From assembly GCF_014359905.1 (NCBI RefSeq), contig NZ_JACIYP010000019.1, positions 1 to 62,618 on the forward strand: a stretch of 62,618 nt of DNA, read 5' to 3'. This DNA comes from Hoeflea sp. GTDB lineage: Bacteria; Pseudomonadota; Alphaproteobacteria; Rhizobiales; Rhizobiaceae. A model generated the notes under the pieces. That model was not told the origin of the DNA. It saw nothing but the letters and a program-made list of their open reading frames with translations, and made no database searches. The stretch's first letter is position 1. Each line of letters begins with the position of its first letter. Shown here piece by piece: positions 18,562 to 28,188 of this stretch. The position numbers and the translations under genes are program-made.

Positions 18562-18993
18562 TCAATTGCCGGGCGTGGGCGCCGGAACGTCGGACTGCTG
18601 CTTGCATTCCTTGAGCCAGACGTCATAGACCGCGTGGTCCACCGCGTTGAGGCCGGGCGAATCCGCGAACATCCATCCGGTGAACAGGCGGCGGATCTTG
18701 CGGTCGAGCGTGATTTCGTCGACCTCGACGAAGGTGGTGGTCTTCGGCGGCTCGGTCTCGTCGCGGCTGTAGCAAACGCGTGGCGTCACCTGAAGCGCGC
18801 CGAACTGAACGGTCTCGCCGACATAGACATCGAAGGTGGTGATTCGACCGGTGATCTTGTCGATCCCGGAAAACACCGCGACGGGGTTTTCAATCCGGGC
18901 GGCCAGCGCCGGCGCACCTGCGCTCGACAGCATCAGCGATAGGGCGATGAGCGCGCTTGCGCGCTTTGCGAAATGGCTTGCATGGATGTTCAT
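18562..18993 (-). CDS. DUF2155 secreted protein
   Basis: Small secreted protein of 143 residues with a signal peptide (cleaved near A-L-A-A-R) and the DUF2155 domain; two cysteines in the mature part (C-Y-S-R and K-E-C) may pair. Function is unknown, but in rhizobia and related groups it regularly lies next to the NDUFA12 gene, as here. The ATG at 18993 and a GTG at 19002 are both possible starts. It ends close to and convergent with the DUF930 gene. Confidence 0.82.
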   Translation of the reverse strand: MNIHASHFAKRASALIALSLMLSSAGAPALAARIENPVAVFSGIDKITGRITTFDVYVGETVQFGALQVTPRVCYSRDETEPPKTTTFVEVDEITLDRKIRRLFTGWMFADSPGLNAVDHAVYDVWLKECKQQSDVPAPTPGN

Positions 18994-19108
18994 CAGCTTC
19001 ACTCGTCACAAGGCCCGTGAGGGCTGCTCCGGTCTGTCTGCAGTACCGGCTTCAATGAAGCGTTAGCCACGAAATGTGGCATGGCTGCGCCGGAGAACCG
19101 CTGGAATG

Positions 19109-19507
19109 TCAGGATTTCGGGGTCCAGGCGTCGTAATCGCCGGTCACGTGCGGCCGGGCGCCCTGATTGAGGATCGAGCCCTTGGGGCGATAGGCGCGGC
19201 CGGTGCCGGTGAGGTTCCTCTGGTGCGCCTTTTCCCAGGGCTTTGCCGCATAGGTTTCGTCGGCAGGCGATACATCGGTGCGATGATGCATCCAGCCGTG
19301 CCAGCCGGCGGGAATGGCGGATGCTTCGGCCGGACCATTGTAAATCACCCAGCGGCGGGTGCGGCCTTCCGAATCCAGTCCGCCCTGATAATAGACGTTG
19401 CCGGACTCATCTTCGCCAACACGGTTTCCATGCCGCCAAGTGTGGTACCTGGTTCCAAGCGTCTGACCATTCCACCAGGTGAAAATCTGAAGCAGGAGCG
19501 TCTTCAT
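19109..19507 (-). CDS. NADH:ubiquinone oxidoreductase accessory subunit, NDUFA12 family
   Basis: Protein of 132 residues homologous to mitochondrial complex I subunit NDUFA12 (B17.2). Conserved features are the L-G-T-R motif near 17, the E-D-x-x-G-N-x-Y-Y segment, R-R-W-V-I-Y, and P-x-G-W-H-G-W-M-H-H near the middle. Alphaproteobacterial complex I contains this subunit, though the gene sits apart from the nuo operon. The ATG at 19507 has GAGG upstream. DUF2155 follows on the same strand. Confidence 0.93.
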   Translation of the reverse strand: MKTLLLQIFTWWNGQTLGTRYHTWRHGNRVGEDESGNVYYQGGLDSEGRTRRWVIYNGPAEASAIPAGWHGWMHHRTDVSPADETYAAKPWEKAHQRNLTGTGRAYRPKGSILNQGARPHVTGDYDAWTPKS

Positions 19508-19623
19508 GAAAGCCTCTTGTCCGTGGACCCGGCGACCCTTCCGAAGGGTCGCACCATATCCCGCCTTATGGCCCGCTCGGACCGCATTGTCCAGAGGCGA
19601 CCAGGTCACGGGCGCCCTTCTGC

Positions 19624-20088
19624 TCAGTCCAGTTTCATCTTGAACCCGGCATGGCTCTGGGTGAAGCCGAGGTTCCTGTAGAACCTGTGGGCGTCGAGCC
19701 GCGCGGCGTTCGACATCAGCTGCACCAGCCGCGCACCCTTGCCCCTGGCTTCCGCAATCGCATGGTTGATCATGGCCTGGCCGATGCCGCGCCCGCGCAT
19801 GTCGCTGCGGGTGTGGACGGCCTCGATGGTCAGGCTCGACGAGCCCTTGCCCGTGAGCGAGGTGATCAGCGTTGTCTGGAAGGTGCCGACGACCTCGCCG
19901 CCCAGCACGGCGACATAGAGCGCATCGTTGGGGCTCTGGGCGATGCGGTCGAAGGCCGCCAGATAGAGCGGCAGATCGGCCGGATCGGCGCTGTCGCCAT
20001 GACCGCCCAGCGTATCCTGAGCAAACAGCGCGGCTATGGCCGCCACATCATCGCGTCTTGCCGCCCGGATTTCCATGGTCTCCGTCAT
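19624..20088 (-). CDS. GNAT-family N-acetyltransferase
   Basis: Protein of 154 residues with one GNAT domain. The acetyl-CoA pyrophosphate loop is R-G-R-G-I-G, in motif A after the strand L-T-I-E-A-V-H. The C-terminal A-H-R-F-Y-R-N-L-G-F is typical motif B. The substrate cannot be told. It lies 117 bp upstream of the NDUFA12 gene on the same strand. Confidence 0.85.
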   Translation of the reverse strand: MTETMEIRAARRDDVAAIAALFAQDTLGGHGDSADPADLPLYLAAFDRIAQSPNDALYVAVLGGEVVGTFQTTLITSLTGKGSSSLTIEAVHTRSDMRGRGIGQAMINHAIAEARGKGARLVQLMSNAARLDAHRFYRNLGFTQSHAGFKMKLD

Positions 20089-20227
20089 GGCATCTCATCC
20101 CCTGTGCCAGCGTCCGGATAGGGCGATGGTCTGCAGATCCGCAAAACGTGATCCTTGATCTCGGCCGGCTTGTCCCGAATCCCTGTCCCCGGCATGATGG
20201 CATAAAAGCCAGACGAGGAGACCGCCG

Positions 20228-20653
20228 ATGAACCCGAACTTCACCGTCGTGGCGCTGTTTTGCACAGTGCTGGGGTCGTCCGCCGTCACAGCCCAGGAGG
20301 GTCCGATCGGCATCGCTTTCGCGCAAGCGCCGGAACAGTCCTCGGGCGTGTGCACGGGGCAGAATACCGACAAGACGCTCGCCTGCGCGCGGGCCAGGTG
20401 CGTCGACGGCGGGGCATTGGCTGAGGACTGCCTCAGGGTCAAATGGTGTTATCCGGCGGGCTGGTCGGCCGATCTGTTCGTACAGCACCAGGAAGGTCTG
20501 CACTGGCATGAGTATCTCTGCGGCTGGGGATCAAGGGAAGCGGTGGAGGCCGCCGCGAAGGTCGCCTGCGACCGGGAACTGCGGCCCTACATCATCGAAT
20601 GCTCGACGGTGCGGTTCTGGGACGATCAGGGGCAGGAAATCGCCGCCGAGTGA
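20228..20653 (+). CDS. Secreted cysteine-rich hypothetical protein
   Basis: Protein of 141 residues with a signal peptide (cleaved near V-T-A-Q-E) and seven cysteines in the mature part, a count that would allow three disulfides. A segment with E-A-V-E-A-A-A-K-V-A-C recalls the C-terminal part of DUF4189-type secreted proteins, but I would not assign it. GAGGAG precedes the ATG. It sits alone between two minus-strand GNAT genes. It is probably periplasmic or exported; function is unknown. Confidence 0.6.
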   Translation: MNPNFTVVALFCTVLGSSAVTAQEGPIGIAFAQAPEQSSGVCTGQNTDKTLACARARCVDGGALAEDCLRVKWCYPAGWSADLFVQHQEGLHWHEYLCGWGSREAVEAAAKVACDRELRPYIIECSTVRFWDDQGQEIAAE

Positions 20654-20665
20654 TCAAGGCACGGC

Positions 20666-21163
20666 CTATCCGGCAAGCGTCTTCGACAGGATCAGCCCGG
20701 GAATGCCGGACTCGCCCTTGCCGCAGTTGGCAGTGCGGCCGGTCTCGGCCATGCCGTGGGCCTGATAGAAGGCGATCGCCGGTTCGTTGCCGGGGTCGAC
20801 TTCCAGCGTCAGGCTTCGCGCATCGGGAAAGCAGGTCTCGATCTCGGCGAACAGATCGCGGCCCACCCCCAGCCCCTGGCATTCGGGGCGCACGTAAAGC
20901 TGGTGCAGCGACACGGCTTTGGTATCGGCCGCGTAACTGGCGAACGCAACGCCGCCGATCAGCTTGCCGTCGTCAGCCACCAGGAACTCGCCCTGCGGCC
21001 GTTCGAGAGAGGCCTTGATCGCGGCTTCCGAATGCCAGTCGGCAATGATTTCCTCGACCCTGGCCGCGCCGTAAAACGGCGCATAGGTCGCCCGCCAGGT
21101 CTCGGCCAGCACATCGCGGATGGCGGGAATGTCGCGGGCGGAGGCGGAGCGGACGAAGAACAT
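20666..21163 (-). CDS. GNAT-family N-acetyltransferase downstream of gatB
   Basis: Protein of 165 residues with a GNAT domain: L-H-Q-L-Y-V-R-P-E then C-Q-G-L-G-V-G for acetyl-CoA binding, and A-I-A-F-Y-Q-A-H-G-M in motif B. It begins eight bases after the gatB stop, so it is very likely cotranscribed with gatB. Substrate unknown. Confidence 0.85.
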   Translation of the reverse strand: MFFVRSASARDIPAIRDVLAETWRATYAPFYGAARVEEIIADWHSEAAIKASLERPQGEFLVADDGKLIGGVAFASYAADTKAVSLHQLYVRPECQGLGVGRDLFAEIETCFPDARSLTLEVDPGNEPAIAFYQAHGMAETGRTANCGKGESGIPGLILSKTLAG

Positions 21164-21171
21164 GGGCCGCC

Positions 21172-22677
21172 CTACTCCTCGACGATCCCGAGCTTGGCCT
21201 TGACCAGATCCTGCACCGCCTTCGGGTTGGCCTTGCCGCCGGTCGCCTTCATCACCTGGCCGACGAACCAGCCGGCGAGCGCGGGCTTGGCCTGGGCCTT
21301 GGCCACCTGGTCCGGATTGGCGGCGATCACCTCGTCGACCGCCTTTTCGATGGCGCCGGTGTCGGTCACCTGCTTCATGCCGCGGCTTTCGACGAGTTCG
21401 GCCGGGTCTCCGCCCTCTTCCCAGACGATCTCGAACAGGTCCTTGGCGATCTTGCCGGAGATCGTGCCATCCTTGATGAGGTCAATGACGCCGCCGAGCT
21501 GGGCGGGGGAAACCGGAGTCTCTTCAATGGTTTTGCCGGATTTGTTCAAGGCGCCAAGCAAGTCGTTGATGACCCAGTTGGCGGCCGTCTTGCCGTCGCG
21601 GCCCCTGGCCACTTCCTCGAAATAGTCGGCGATGGCCTTCTCCGAGACCAGGATCGAGGCGTCGTAGACGCTCAGGCCCATGTCGCGCACCAGCCGCGCC
21701 TTCTTGTCGTCGGGCAGTTCCGGCAGGTGGGCCTTCAGCTCCTCGACAAAGGCGTCGTCGAACTCGAGCGGCAGCAGGTCGGGATCGGGGAAATAGCGGT
21801 AGTCGTGCGCGTCTTCCTTCGAGCGCATCGAGCGGGTCTCGCCCTTGCCCGGATCGAACAGTCTTGTTTCCTGATCAATCGTGCCGCCGTCCTCGATGAT
21901 GGCGATCTGGCGCCGCGCCTCGTAGTCGATGGCCTGGCCGACAAAGCGGATCGAGTTGACGTTCTTGATCTCGCAGCGGGTGCCGAACTCGCCGCCGGGC
22001 TTCCTGACCGAGACATTGACATCGGCGCGCATCGAGCCCTCGTCCATATTGCCGTCGCAGGTGCCGAGATAGCGCAGGATCGAGCGCAGCTTGGTGACAT
22101 AGGCCTTGGCCTCGTCCGCCGAGCGCATGTCGGGCTTGGAGACGATTTCCATCAGCGCCACGCCGGAGCGGTTGAGATCGACATAGGACATGGTCGGATG
22201 CTGGTCGTGCATCGACTTGCCGGCATCCTGCTCGAGATGCAGCCGCTCGATGCCGATCTCGATGTCCTCGAACTGGCCCTGCCGGTCGGGGCCGACGGAG
22301 ATGATGATCTCGCCCTCGCCGACGATCGGATCCTTGTACTGGGAGATCTGGTAGCCCTGCGGCAGGTCGGGGTAGAAGTAGTTCTTGCGGTCGAACACCG
22401 AGCGCTTGTTGATCTGCGCCTTGAGGCCGAGACCGGTGCGCACGGCCTGGCGCACGCATTCCTCGTTGATCACCGGCAGCATGCCGGGCATCGCCGCGTC
22501 CACGAGGCTGACATTGGAATTGGCGTCCTTGCCGAAGCTGGTCGAGGCGCCCGAGAACAGCTTCGAATGGCTGGTCACCTGGGCGTGCACCTCAAGCCCG
22601 ATGATGACTTCCCAATCGCCGGTGGCGCCGGCAACGAGCCGTTTGGGATCAGGGGTGCGGGTGTCGACGAGGGTCAT
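21172..22677 (-). CDS. gatB: Asp/Glu-tRNA amidotransferase subunit B
   Basis: Subunit of GatCAB, which converts Glu-tRNA(Gln) and/or Asp-tRNA(Asn) to the amidated form; 501 residues. The N-terminal I-G-L-E-V-H-A-Q motif and the D-L-P-Q-G-Y-Q-I region of the kinase/cradle domain are clear. The GatB/YqeY tail domain fills the last 150 residues. The ATG at 22677 gives the standard N-terminus; the longer open frame upstream has no coding character. gatA and gatC are 3.5-6 kb away, so the three genes form two loci. Confidence 0.95.
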   Translation of the reverse strand: MTLVDTRTPDPKRLVAGATGDWEVIIGLEVHAQVTSHSKLFSGASTSFGKDANSNVSLVDAAMPGMLPVINEECVRQAVRTGLGLKAQINKRSVFDRKNYFYPDLPQGYQISQYKDPIVGEGEIIISVGPDRQGQFEDIEIGIERLHLEQDAGKSMHDQHPTMSYVDLNRSGVALMEIVSKPDMRSADEAKAYVTKLRSILRYLGTCDGNMDEGSMRADVNVSVRKPGGEFGTRCEIKNVNSIRFVGQAIDYEARRQIAIIEDGGTIDQETRLFDPGKGETRSMRSKEDAHDYRYFPDPDLLPLEFDDAFVEELKAHLPELPDDKKARLVRDMGLSVYDASILVSEKAIADYFEEVARGRDGKTAANWVINDLLGALNKSGKTIEETPVSPAQLGGVIDLIKDGTISGKIAKDLFEIVWEEGGDPAELVESRGMKQVTDTGAIEKAVDEVIAANPDQVAKAQAKPALAGWFVGQVMKATGGKANPKAVQDLVKAKLGIVEE

Positions 22678-22863
22678 GGCAGGCTCATTGTCTTGGAAGG
22701 AATAGCTCCCTGTCGGGTAGAACAAAGCCCGCCCGACTGCAAGGCTTTCCCGGCTTCGAGCGCCGCAATCACGCGGAATCCGCGTGCAAATTGTTTGACC
22801 GAGATCAATGCGGGCACAGTCGCGCCATGGGAATCTTTGATCAACATTAACGTGGAGTGGGTC

Positions 22864-23148
22864 ATGAGCGTTTTGGACATTTTCAACCGGCTGACACAGC
22901 AGGCAGACCTGATGGACGCCATGATGAAGAAACTCGGCGTTGCCGATGAAATGCTGCAACTGCCCGACCATGCAGGCGTTCTGCGGCGCGCGGCGAACCG
23001 GTGCCTGACCTGCGAGCGCCCCGATGCCTGCGAACACTGGCTCGCCAATGAAAGCCATCCGGATGAAGCTCCGGGCTTTTGCCGCAACCACGACCTCTTT
23101 GCGCGGGTGATCGGCAATATGGACAAAGACACGCAACCTGCAGCCTGA
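22864..23148 (+). CDS. DUF6455 family small protein
   Basis: Protein of 94 residues with conserved cysteines and histidines in C-x-x-C-x(5)-C-x-x-W and a later C-R-N-H, typical of the family I know as DUF6455. Metal binding is possible but unproven. The gene is divergent from gatB. GGAG lies close to the ATG, which is preceded by open but non-coding-looking sequence. A terminator hairpin follows. Confidence 0.7.
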   Translation: MSVLDIFNRLTQQADLMDAMMKKLGVADEMLQLPDHAGVLRRAANRCLTCERPDACEHWLANESHPDEAPGFCRNHDLFARVIGNMDKDTQPAA

Positions 23149-23165
23149 TATTTCAGCTCCCTCTA

Positions 23166-23183
23166 GGCAAAGAATTCTTTGCC
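23166..23183. repeat. Perfect 18-bp palindrome
   Basis: GGCAAAGAA is followed directly by its reverse complement with no loop, between the DUF6455 stop and its terminator. It could be a dimeric regulator site or a remnant palindrome; no role can be assigned from sequence. Confidence 0.5.
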
Positions 23184-23193
23184 CAACTTCAAA

Positions 23194-23226
23194 ACCCGGA
23201 ACGGGCCACCGTTTCCGGGTCTTTTT
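23194..23226 (+). terminator. Rho-independent terminator after the DUF6455 gene
   Basis: ACCCGGAACGG and CCGTTTCCGGGT pair with one bulged base around GCCA and are followed by CTTTTT. Confidence 0.85.
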
Positions 23227-23244
23227 GCGGGTAGCTTCCGTGTT

Positions 23245-23769
23245 TCAGGGGCTGTAGAGCCCATCCTCCTCCGGGTTTGGTTCCGCGCCAGGCTCGAACT
23301 CCTTGATCATTTCCACCTTGTCGATGTCCTCGTCCAGCGGCTCGGAATAGCTCACGAAATAGGTTTTCACACGATAGCCCTGACGCTTGAAGAGCCTGAT
23401 CGCACCGTGATTGCGGGCATGGGTGTCGAGGCGCGCGGTGGAATAGCCACGCTTCCTGATGCCCGATTCGATTTCCTCAAGCAGGGCGGTGCCGACGCCT
23501 CTGCGCTGAAACGCCGGATCAACCCAGAGATCGGTGATGAAATCATCCGCCTTTTCACACGATCCCCAGCCTGCCAGATCCCCATCCAGCTCGGCCACCA
23601 CGATGTCGGGCCAGTTGCGGGTGCAGAAATCGTAATAGGCCTTCCTGGCATTCTCGCGCAGCCGGCCGGCATCCTCGCCCCAGTGGCTGATCACGGTCTC
23701 CCAGGCCGCCAGGCCGATCTTGGCGAGATCCTGGGCTTCGGCGGAACTGGCTGGCCGGATAACAAGCAT
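23245..23769 (-). CDS. GNAT-family N-acetyltransferase
   Basis: Protein of 174 residues with a GNAT fold: D-L-W-V-D-P-A-F-Q-R-R-G-V-G-T-A is the acetyl-CoA loop and A-I-R-L-F-K-R-Q-G-Y is motif B. An acidic C-terminal tail extends past the domain. No neighbour hints at its substrate. It converges on the DUF6455 terminator. Confidence 0.83.
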   Translation of the reverse strand: MLVIRPASSAEAQDLAKIGLAAWETVISHWGEDAGRLRENARKAYYDFCTRNWPDIVVAELDGDLAGWGSCEKADDFITDLWVDPAFQRRGVGTALLEEIESGIRKRGYSTARLDTHARNHGAIRLFKRQGYRVKTYFVSYSEPLDEDIDKVEMIKEFEPGAEPNPEEDGLYSP

Positions 23770-23883
23770 GGAGACGCTCCGTTTCGGAAAGCGGGGTCGA
23801 ATTAACGAGAGTATCGTGTCACGACTGATATCACACGATAGTCTCGCACAGGGCTTTTCAGCAACTCGCCAGCCAACACGCGT

Positions 23884-25551
23884 TTACTGAATGGTTATTT
23901 CCGCTCTCTCGGCCGCCGTGACACTGGCCTGGGCTTCCTTCTTCTCAGCGCCTGAATCGCCGCTCATGATGGCGACCGCGAGATAGTCGCCCGGCGGCAG
24001 GGTTATCTGCAGCTCCTCGGCATAGGCGCCTTCGATGGCCTTGCGGCGGCCCTGGATGTCTGCCTTGGCGGACAGAATCTCGATCCTGTAGGCGCCGGGC
24101 GCCTTCACATTGAGAACGCCTGCATTGAGATTGACCGTGATTGCCGACATTTCTCCCTGCTTGACGCTGACCGGCTGTTCGGCCGAAGCAGCGTCGAGAC
24201 GCAACCGCACGATGTAGTCGCCAGGCGACAGCTTGAACTGATTGCCCGGTCCATAGCCGCCATCGATGCTTTCGCGCTTGCCATCCAGCGACATCTTGCC
24301 CGACAGCACATCGACCCGGTAGCCGCCGTCTTCCACGGCCGGCCCGTTTTCCGCATAGACCGCCTCGACGGCGAGCACGCCAGTGCCCGCGACGATGCGC
24401 TTGTCGAGGCTCTCGCCTGCGGCAATCGCAAAGCTCTCCTCGGCGCGCGCCTGACCGAGCCTTGCCTTGACGGTCACCGGGCCGGCGGGCACCAGGAACC
24501 GGCCCTGACCATAGCCGCCATCCTGTTTGCCCGAGGCCTCGATGTCGAAGCGGGCGCTGTCATCGATCCCGGCGGCTTCGTCGGGCACGACCGAGACCGT
24601 CAGCCACCCGGCATCAAGCACCAGTTCGCGCTCGACCAGTTCATCGTCCCTGGCGTCAACGATGGTTTCGGCCATCGCCATGTCCTTGCTCACCCGCACC
24701 AAATAGCGGCCAGCGGGGACCATCGTGCGCCAGGCAGTGTCATAGCCGTAATCCAGCGCATCGGGAGCCGGCGTGTCGCCAGTCACGGGGAAAACCTCCC
24801 ATTTGCCGTCGCTGTCGAGCGCCGGGCCGCCTTCCCCCAGCACCGCGGTGAAGGCCAGGTTTTTCTCGAGCGCCGCGGGCGCCGGCGGGGATTCAGGTTC
24901 CGGCAGGGGCTCGGCCGCGACCGTCTCCGTAAGCGCCCCGGCCAGCTCCTCCGCATTGGCGGCCTGCAGGTAGCGCCCGCCGGTGTTCTCGGCCAGGCAG
25001 GCCACTTGTCTGCCCTCGTCCTCGGTCAGGCCGAACCCGATGACATGCGCGGTGAATTCGACGCCCAGCTTCTCGAGTTCGCTTGCCAGCGCACAGGGAT
25101 CGGCGTTGCAGGTCTCGATGCCGTCGGTCACGACGATGACCGTGGCCTTTTCCTCTGTGTAGCGAAGGCTCTCGGCGGCCATTTTCACCGAATCGGCCAA
25201 CGGGGTCTTGCCCTTCGGGTTGAGCGATTTGACCGCCGCGGCAATATCCGCCCGCGTGCCGGATCCCGGCGCGACGATCTCCTCGATGTCGGCGCAGGCC
25301 CCCTTCTCGCGATGACCATAGGCGATGAGGCCCAGATCCAGCGTGTCGGGCAAAGTGGTGAGCACGTCGGACAGGGTGTCGCGGGCAATCTCGATCTTGG
25401 TCCTGCCGTCGATCTGGCCCCACATCGAGCCAGAGGCATCCAGAACAATGATCGCCCGGTCATTGGCATGGGATACAACTGGTGCAGACACCACCGCTGC
25501 CGCCACAACACACACCAGGAACGACAGTACACATGCGGATCTTGCGAACAT
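23884..25551 (-). CDS. Secreted von Willebrand factor A protein with C-terminal beta repeats
   Basis: Exported protein of 555 residues. The signal peptide ends near S-H-A-N (29). A von Willebrand A domain at about 32-205 has the metal-binding D38-A-S-G-S motif and the matching T-P-L and T-D-G-I-E-T elements. From about 235 to the end come four or five beta-sandwich-like repeats, each with a Y-G-x-G or G-Y-G turn and a P-A-G-x-Y/V or P-G-D-Y motif, similar to PEGA or transthyretin-like carriers. Likely an envelope-associated adhesion or scaffold protein; the ligand is unknown. Confidence 0.8.
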   Translation of the reverse strand: MFARSACVLSFLVCVVAAAVVSAPVVSHANDRAIIVLDASGSMWGQIDGRTKIEIARDTLSDVLTTLPDTLDLGLIAYGHREKGACADIEEIVAPGSGTRADIAAAVKSLNPKGKTPLADSVKMAAESLRYTEEKATVIVVTDGIETCNADPCALASELEKLGVEFTAHVIGFGLTEDEGRQVACLAENTGGRYLQAANAEELAGALTETVAAEPLPEPESPPAPAALEKNLAFTAVLGEGGPALDSDGKWEVFPVTGDTPAPDALDYGYDTAWRTMVPAGRYLVRVSKDMAMAETIVDARDDELVERELVLDAGWLTVSVVPDEAAGIDDSARFDIEASGKQDGGYGQGRFLVPAGPVTVKARLGQARAEESFAIAAGESLDKRIVAGTGVLAVEAVYAENGPAVEDGGYRVDVLSGKMSLDGKRESIDGGYGPGNQFKLSPGDYIVRLRLDAASAEQPVSVKQGEMSAITVNLNAGVLNVKAPGAYRIEILSAKADIQGRRKAIEGAYAEELQITLPPGDYLAVAIMSGDSGAEKKEAQASVTAAERAEITIQ

Positions 25552-25906
25552 GAAACCATCCCTTCATCTTCCACGCGAGCAGAGTGTACCTGAACTTGCG
25601 TGGTGGAAAAGAGGGGCTTTTGGATCCGGCGGACATTGCTGGCCGGATTGCAGACCTTGATGCAACACTTCCGGAGCTTCAGCTTGCCGCTGCTCCAGGA
25701 AAGCTTGACCGGAACGCCACTGTCCCATATCCAGAACCGGTCAACTTATGGAGTTTTTATGTCCATTTTGTCAGAGTCCCGGTAAGGGGCCAGCCCGCGT
25801 CAAGCACGCTCGGCATGGCCGACAGAAACATGACAACCGCTGACGTTTGAGACGTCGGCATGTGTTTTTGTGCGCTCAATGCAGCGCTGCACCCGGACAT
25901 CGTACA
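25552..25906. other. Intergenic region between the vWA gene and yjhX-like gene
   Basis: 355 bp with only weak open frames and no recognisable domain. It contains an imperfect dyad at 25839-25859 (GCTGACGT, five-base loop, ACGTCGGC), about 48 bp ahead of the yjhX-like start. That dyad could be an operator. Otherwise I see nothing in it. Confidence 0.4.
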
Positions 25907-26164
25907 ATGGACATATCACGCGCCGAACAGCGCATTCTGCACTTGCTTGCACAAGGCGGCAGGATTGAACTCATCCGCGACGACAGCAGAAAGATCGCAG
26001 GCATCAAGCTGATCACCCGTGAGGGCTGGCTGTTTGCTGGTCTCGATCTCGAAACCTTCCGCAAGCTCAGGCGCAAACGCGCCATCAGTTCCCGGCAGGG
26101 AGAGCCTTACGCGGTCACCAGACGCGGCCTGGAACTGGTCAGGTCGCAACTCAACAACCGCTAA
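25907..26164 (+). CDS. yjhX: YjhX-family (UPF0386) protein
   Basis: Protein of 85 residues with the UPF0386/YjhX signature: start M-D-I-S-R-A-E-Q-R, L-H-x-L-A-Q-G-G-x-I, and a winged-helix-like C-terminus ending V-T-R-R-G-L-E-L-V-R-S-Q-L. E. coli YjhX has been reported as a toxin whose partner is the acetyltransferase YjhQ. Here no GNAT gene is adjacent; the nearest, within the gat operon, is 1.5 kb away on the other strand. So the gene may be solitary and the toxin role is uncertain. Alternatively it is a small DNA-binding protein. Confidence 0.8.
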   Translation: MDISRAEQRILHLLAQGGRIELIRDDSRKIAGIKLITREGWLFAGLDLETFRKLRRKRAISSRQGEPYAVTRRGLELVRSQLNNR

Positions 26165-26170
26165 CACCAA

Positions 26171-26192
26171 AGCGGCGCCTCCGGGCGCCGCT
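26171..26192. terminator. Hairpin between convergent yjhX-like gene and gatA
   Basis: AGCGGCGCC and GGCGCCGCT pair perfectly around TCCG. It lies between two convergent genes and could end transcription from the left, but there is no long T-run. Confidence 0.6.
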
Positions 26193-26224
26193 TACAGCCA
26201 TGAAAAGCGGAGCCGTTTCAGGCC

Positions 26225-27706
26225 CTACCACCAGCGCTTCGGCTCGAACCGGCCCGCTGCCTGCTCGATCACGTGGGCGGTCCTGAACAGGGTTTCTTCC
26301 TCGAAGGGACGGCCGATCAGTTGCAGGCCCAGCGGCAAGCCCTTGGGGTCGAGACCCGCGGGCACGGCGATGCCGGGGAGGCCGGCCATGTTGACGGTGA
26401 CGGTGAAGATGTCGTTGAGGTACATCTTCACCGGATCGCTCGCCAGGTTCTCGTCGCCGACGGCAAAGGCCGAGGACGGAGTGGCGGGCGTCAGGATGGC
26501 GTCGACGCCGGCGGCAAAGGCGAGCTCGAAATCGCGCTTGATCAGGGTGCGCACCTTCTGGGCGCGCAGGTAATAGGCGTCGTAATAGCCGGCCGAGAGC
26601 ACATAGGTGCCGATCATGATGCGGCGCTTGACCTCCTGGCCGAAACCCGCCGCACGGGTCTTCTCGTACATGTCGGCAATGTCCTTGCCCGGCACGCGCA
26701 GGCCGTAGCGGACGCCGTCGTAGCGGGCGAGGTTGGACGAGGCTTCGGCGGGCGCGACGATATAATAGGCGGGCAGCGCGTATTTGGTGTGGGGCAGCTC
26801 GATGTCGACGATCTCGGCGCCGGCGTCCTTGAGCCAGGCGATGCCCTGCTTCCAGACGGCGTCGATTTCCTCGGGCATGCCCTCGATGCGGTATTCGCGC
26901 GGGATGCCGATCTTCAGGCCCTTGACCGAGCCGCCGAGTGCCGCCTCGTAGTCGGGCACCGGGCGATCGACCGAGGTGGTGTCCTTGTCGTCGACCGAGG
27001 CCATGGATTTGAGCAGGATCGCCGCATCGCGCACGTCGCGGGCGATCGGGCCTGCCTGGTCGAGCGAGGAGGCAAAGGCGGCAATGCCCCAGCGCGAGCA
27101 GCGGCCATAGGTGGGCTTGATGCCGACGGTGCTGGTAAAGGCCGCAGGCTGGCGGATCGAGCCGCCGGTGTCGGTGGCCGTGGCGCCGGCGCAAAGAAAC
27201 GCCGCGACGGCTGCTGCCGAGCCTCCCGAGGAGCCGCCGGGCACCAGGTTGGCGTTCGATCCTTCAGCCCGCCAGGGGTTGATCACCGGGCCGTAATAGG
27301 AGCTTTCATTGGACGAGCCCATGGCGAATTCGTCCATGTTCAGCTTGCCCAGCATCACCGCGCCGTCGGCCCAGAGATTGGCGGTGACGGTGGATTCGTA
27401 GCGCGGCTCGAAGCCGTCGAGCACGTGGCTGCAGGCCTGGGTGTGCACGCCCTCGGTGGCGTAAAGATCCTTGATGCCGAGCGGGATGCCTTCGAGCGCG
27501 CCGGCCTTGCCGTCCGCGCGGCGGGCATCGGAGGCCTTCGCCATGTCCCGCGCCTTGTCGGCGGTCACCTTGACATAGGCGTTGATCGCCGGGTTGGCGG
27601 CATCGATGGCCTGAAGATAGGCTTCGGTCAGCTCGAGGCTCGAGAAGGCGCCCTTGGCCATCTGGTCACGGGCTTCGGCGATGGTCAGGCGGATCAGGTC
27701 GGTCAT
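26225..27706 (-). CDS. gatA: Asp/Glu-tRNA amidotransferase subunit A
   Basis: Glutaminase/amidase subunit of GatCAB; 493 residues. The amidase signature [11 protein letters not shown] supplies the Ser-cisSer pair, and the catalytic lysine lies in G-I-P-L-G-I-K-D near 76-80. The C-terminal half is the usual amidase fold. Its start overlaps the end of the preceding GNAT gene by four bases (ATGA), so the two are translationally coupled. Operon order is gatC-GNAT-gatA. Confidence 0.95.
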   Translation of the reverse strand: MTDLIRLTIAEARDQMAKGAFSSLELTEAYLQAIDAANPAINAYVKVTADKARDMAKASDARRADGKAGALEGIPLGIKDLYATEGVHTQACSHVLDGFEPRYESTVTANLWADGAVMLGKLNMDEFAMGSSNESSYYGPVINPWRAEGSNANLVPGGSSGGSAAAVAAFLCAGATATDTGGSIRQPAAFTSTVGIKPTYGRCSRWGIAAFASSLDQAGPIARDVRDAAILLKSMASVDDKDTTSVDRPVPDYEAALGGSVKGLKIGIPREYRIEGMPEEIDAVWKQGIAWLKDAGAEIVDIELPHTKYALPAYYIVAPAEASSNLARYDGVRYGLRVPGKDIADMYEKTRAAGFGQEVKRRIMIGTYVLSAGYYDAYYLRAQKVRTLIKRDFELAFAAGVDAILTPATPSSAFAVGDENLASDPVKMYLNDIFTVTVNMAGLPGIAVPAGLDPKGLPLGLQLIGRPFEEETLFRTAHVIEQAAGRFEPKRWW

Positions 27707-28185
27707 GCGGACAACTTCTTTTCAAAGAACCGGGAATAGCCGGAATCGGGATAGTCGAGAACGGCGGCACATTCGGTGAAACCGTGATTTTCGTAAAGCC
27801 TTACGGCGGCGGCAAGCCCCTCGCCCACGCCGGTCTCAAGCACCAGCCGTTTCATGCCGAGCGCGCGAGCGCGATCGCAAATCGCATCCAGCAGCATCGA
27901 GCCGACGCGCTGGCCGCGCGCGGCGGGAACCGTGAACATGCGCTTGACCTCGCCGGTGCGTGACCCCGCATCGTCTCCAACGTCCTTGAGCGCGCCAAGG
28001 CCAACAGCCTCGCCCGCATCGGTGCGCGCGACGAACACGGTGGTGTCAGCACCCGCCATTTCCTCGATGTTGAGGCCGAAATGGAATTCGGCCGGCGCGA
28101 GCGGAACCAGATAGGCGTCCAGCGCCTCCACCAGCCCCTTCACCTCGTCCTGCAACGGCGATTCAATGGCGACCGAGACAGCCAT
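27703..28185 (-). CDS. GNAT-family N-acetyltransferase between gatC and gatA
   Basis: Protein of 160 residues of the ElaA/PaiA-like GNAT type: E-V-K-R-M-F-T-V-P, then R-G-Q-R-V-G-S for acetyl-CoA, and R-L-Y-E-N-H-G-F. It starts three bases after the gatC stop and overlaps gatA by four bases, so it is made from the gat operon mRNA. Substrate unknown; a link to translation is suggested only by position. Confidence 0.86.
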   Translation of the reverse strand: MAVSVAIESPLQDEVKGLVEALDAYLVPLAPAEFHFGLNIEEMAGADTTVFVARTDAGEAVGLGALKDVGDDAGSRTGEVKRMFTVPAARGQRVGSMLLDAICDRARALGMKRLVLETGVGEGLAAAVRLYENHGFTECAAVLDYPDSGYSRFFEKKLSA

Positions 28186-28188
28186 GGC

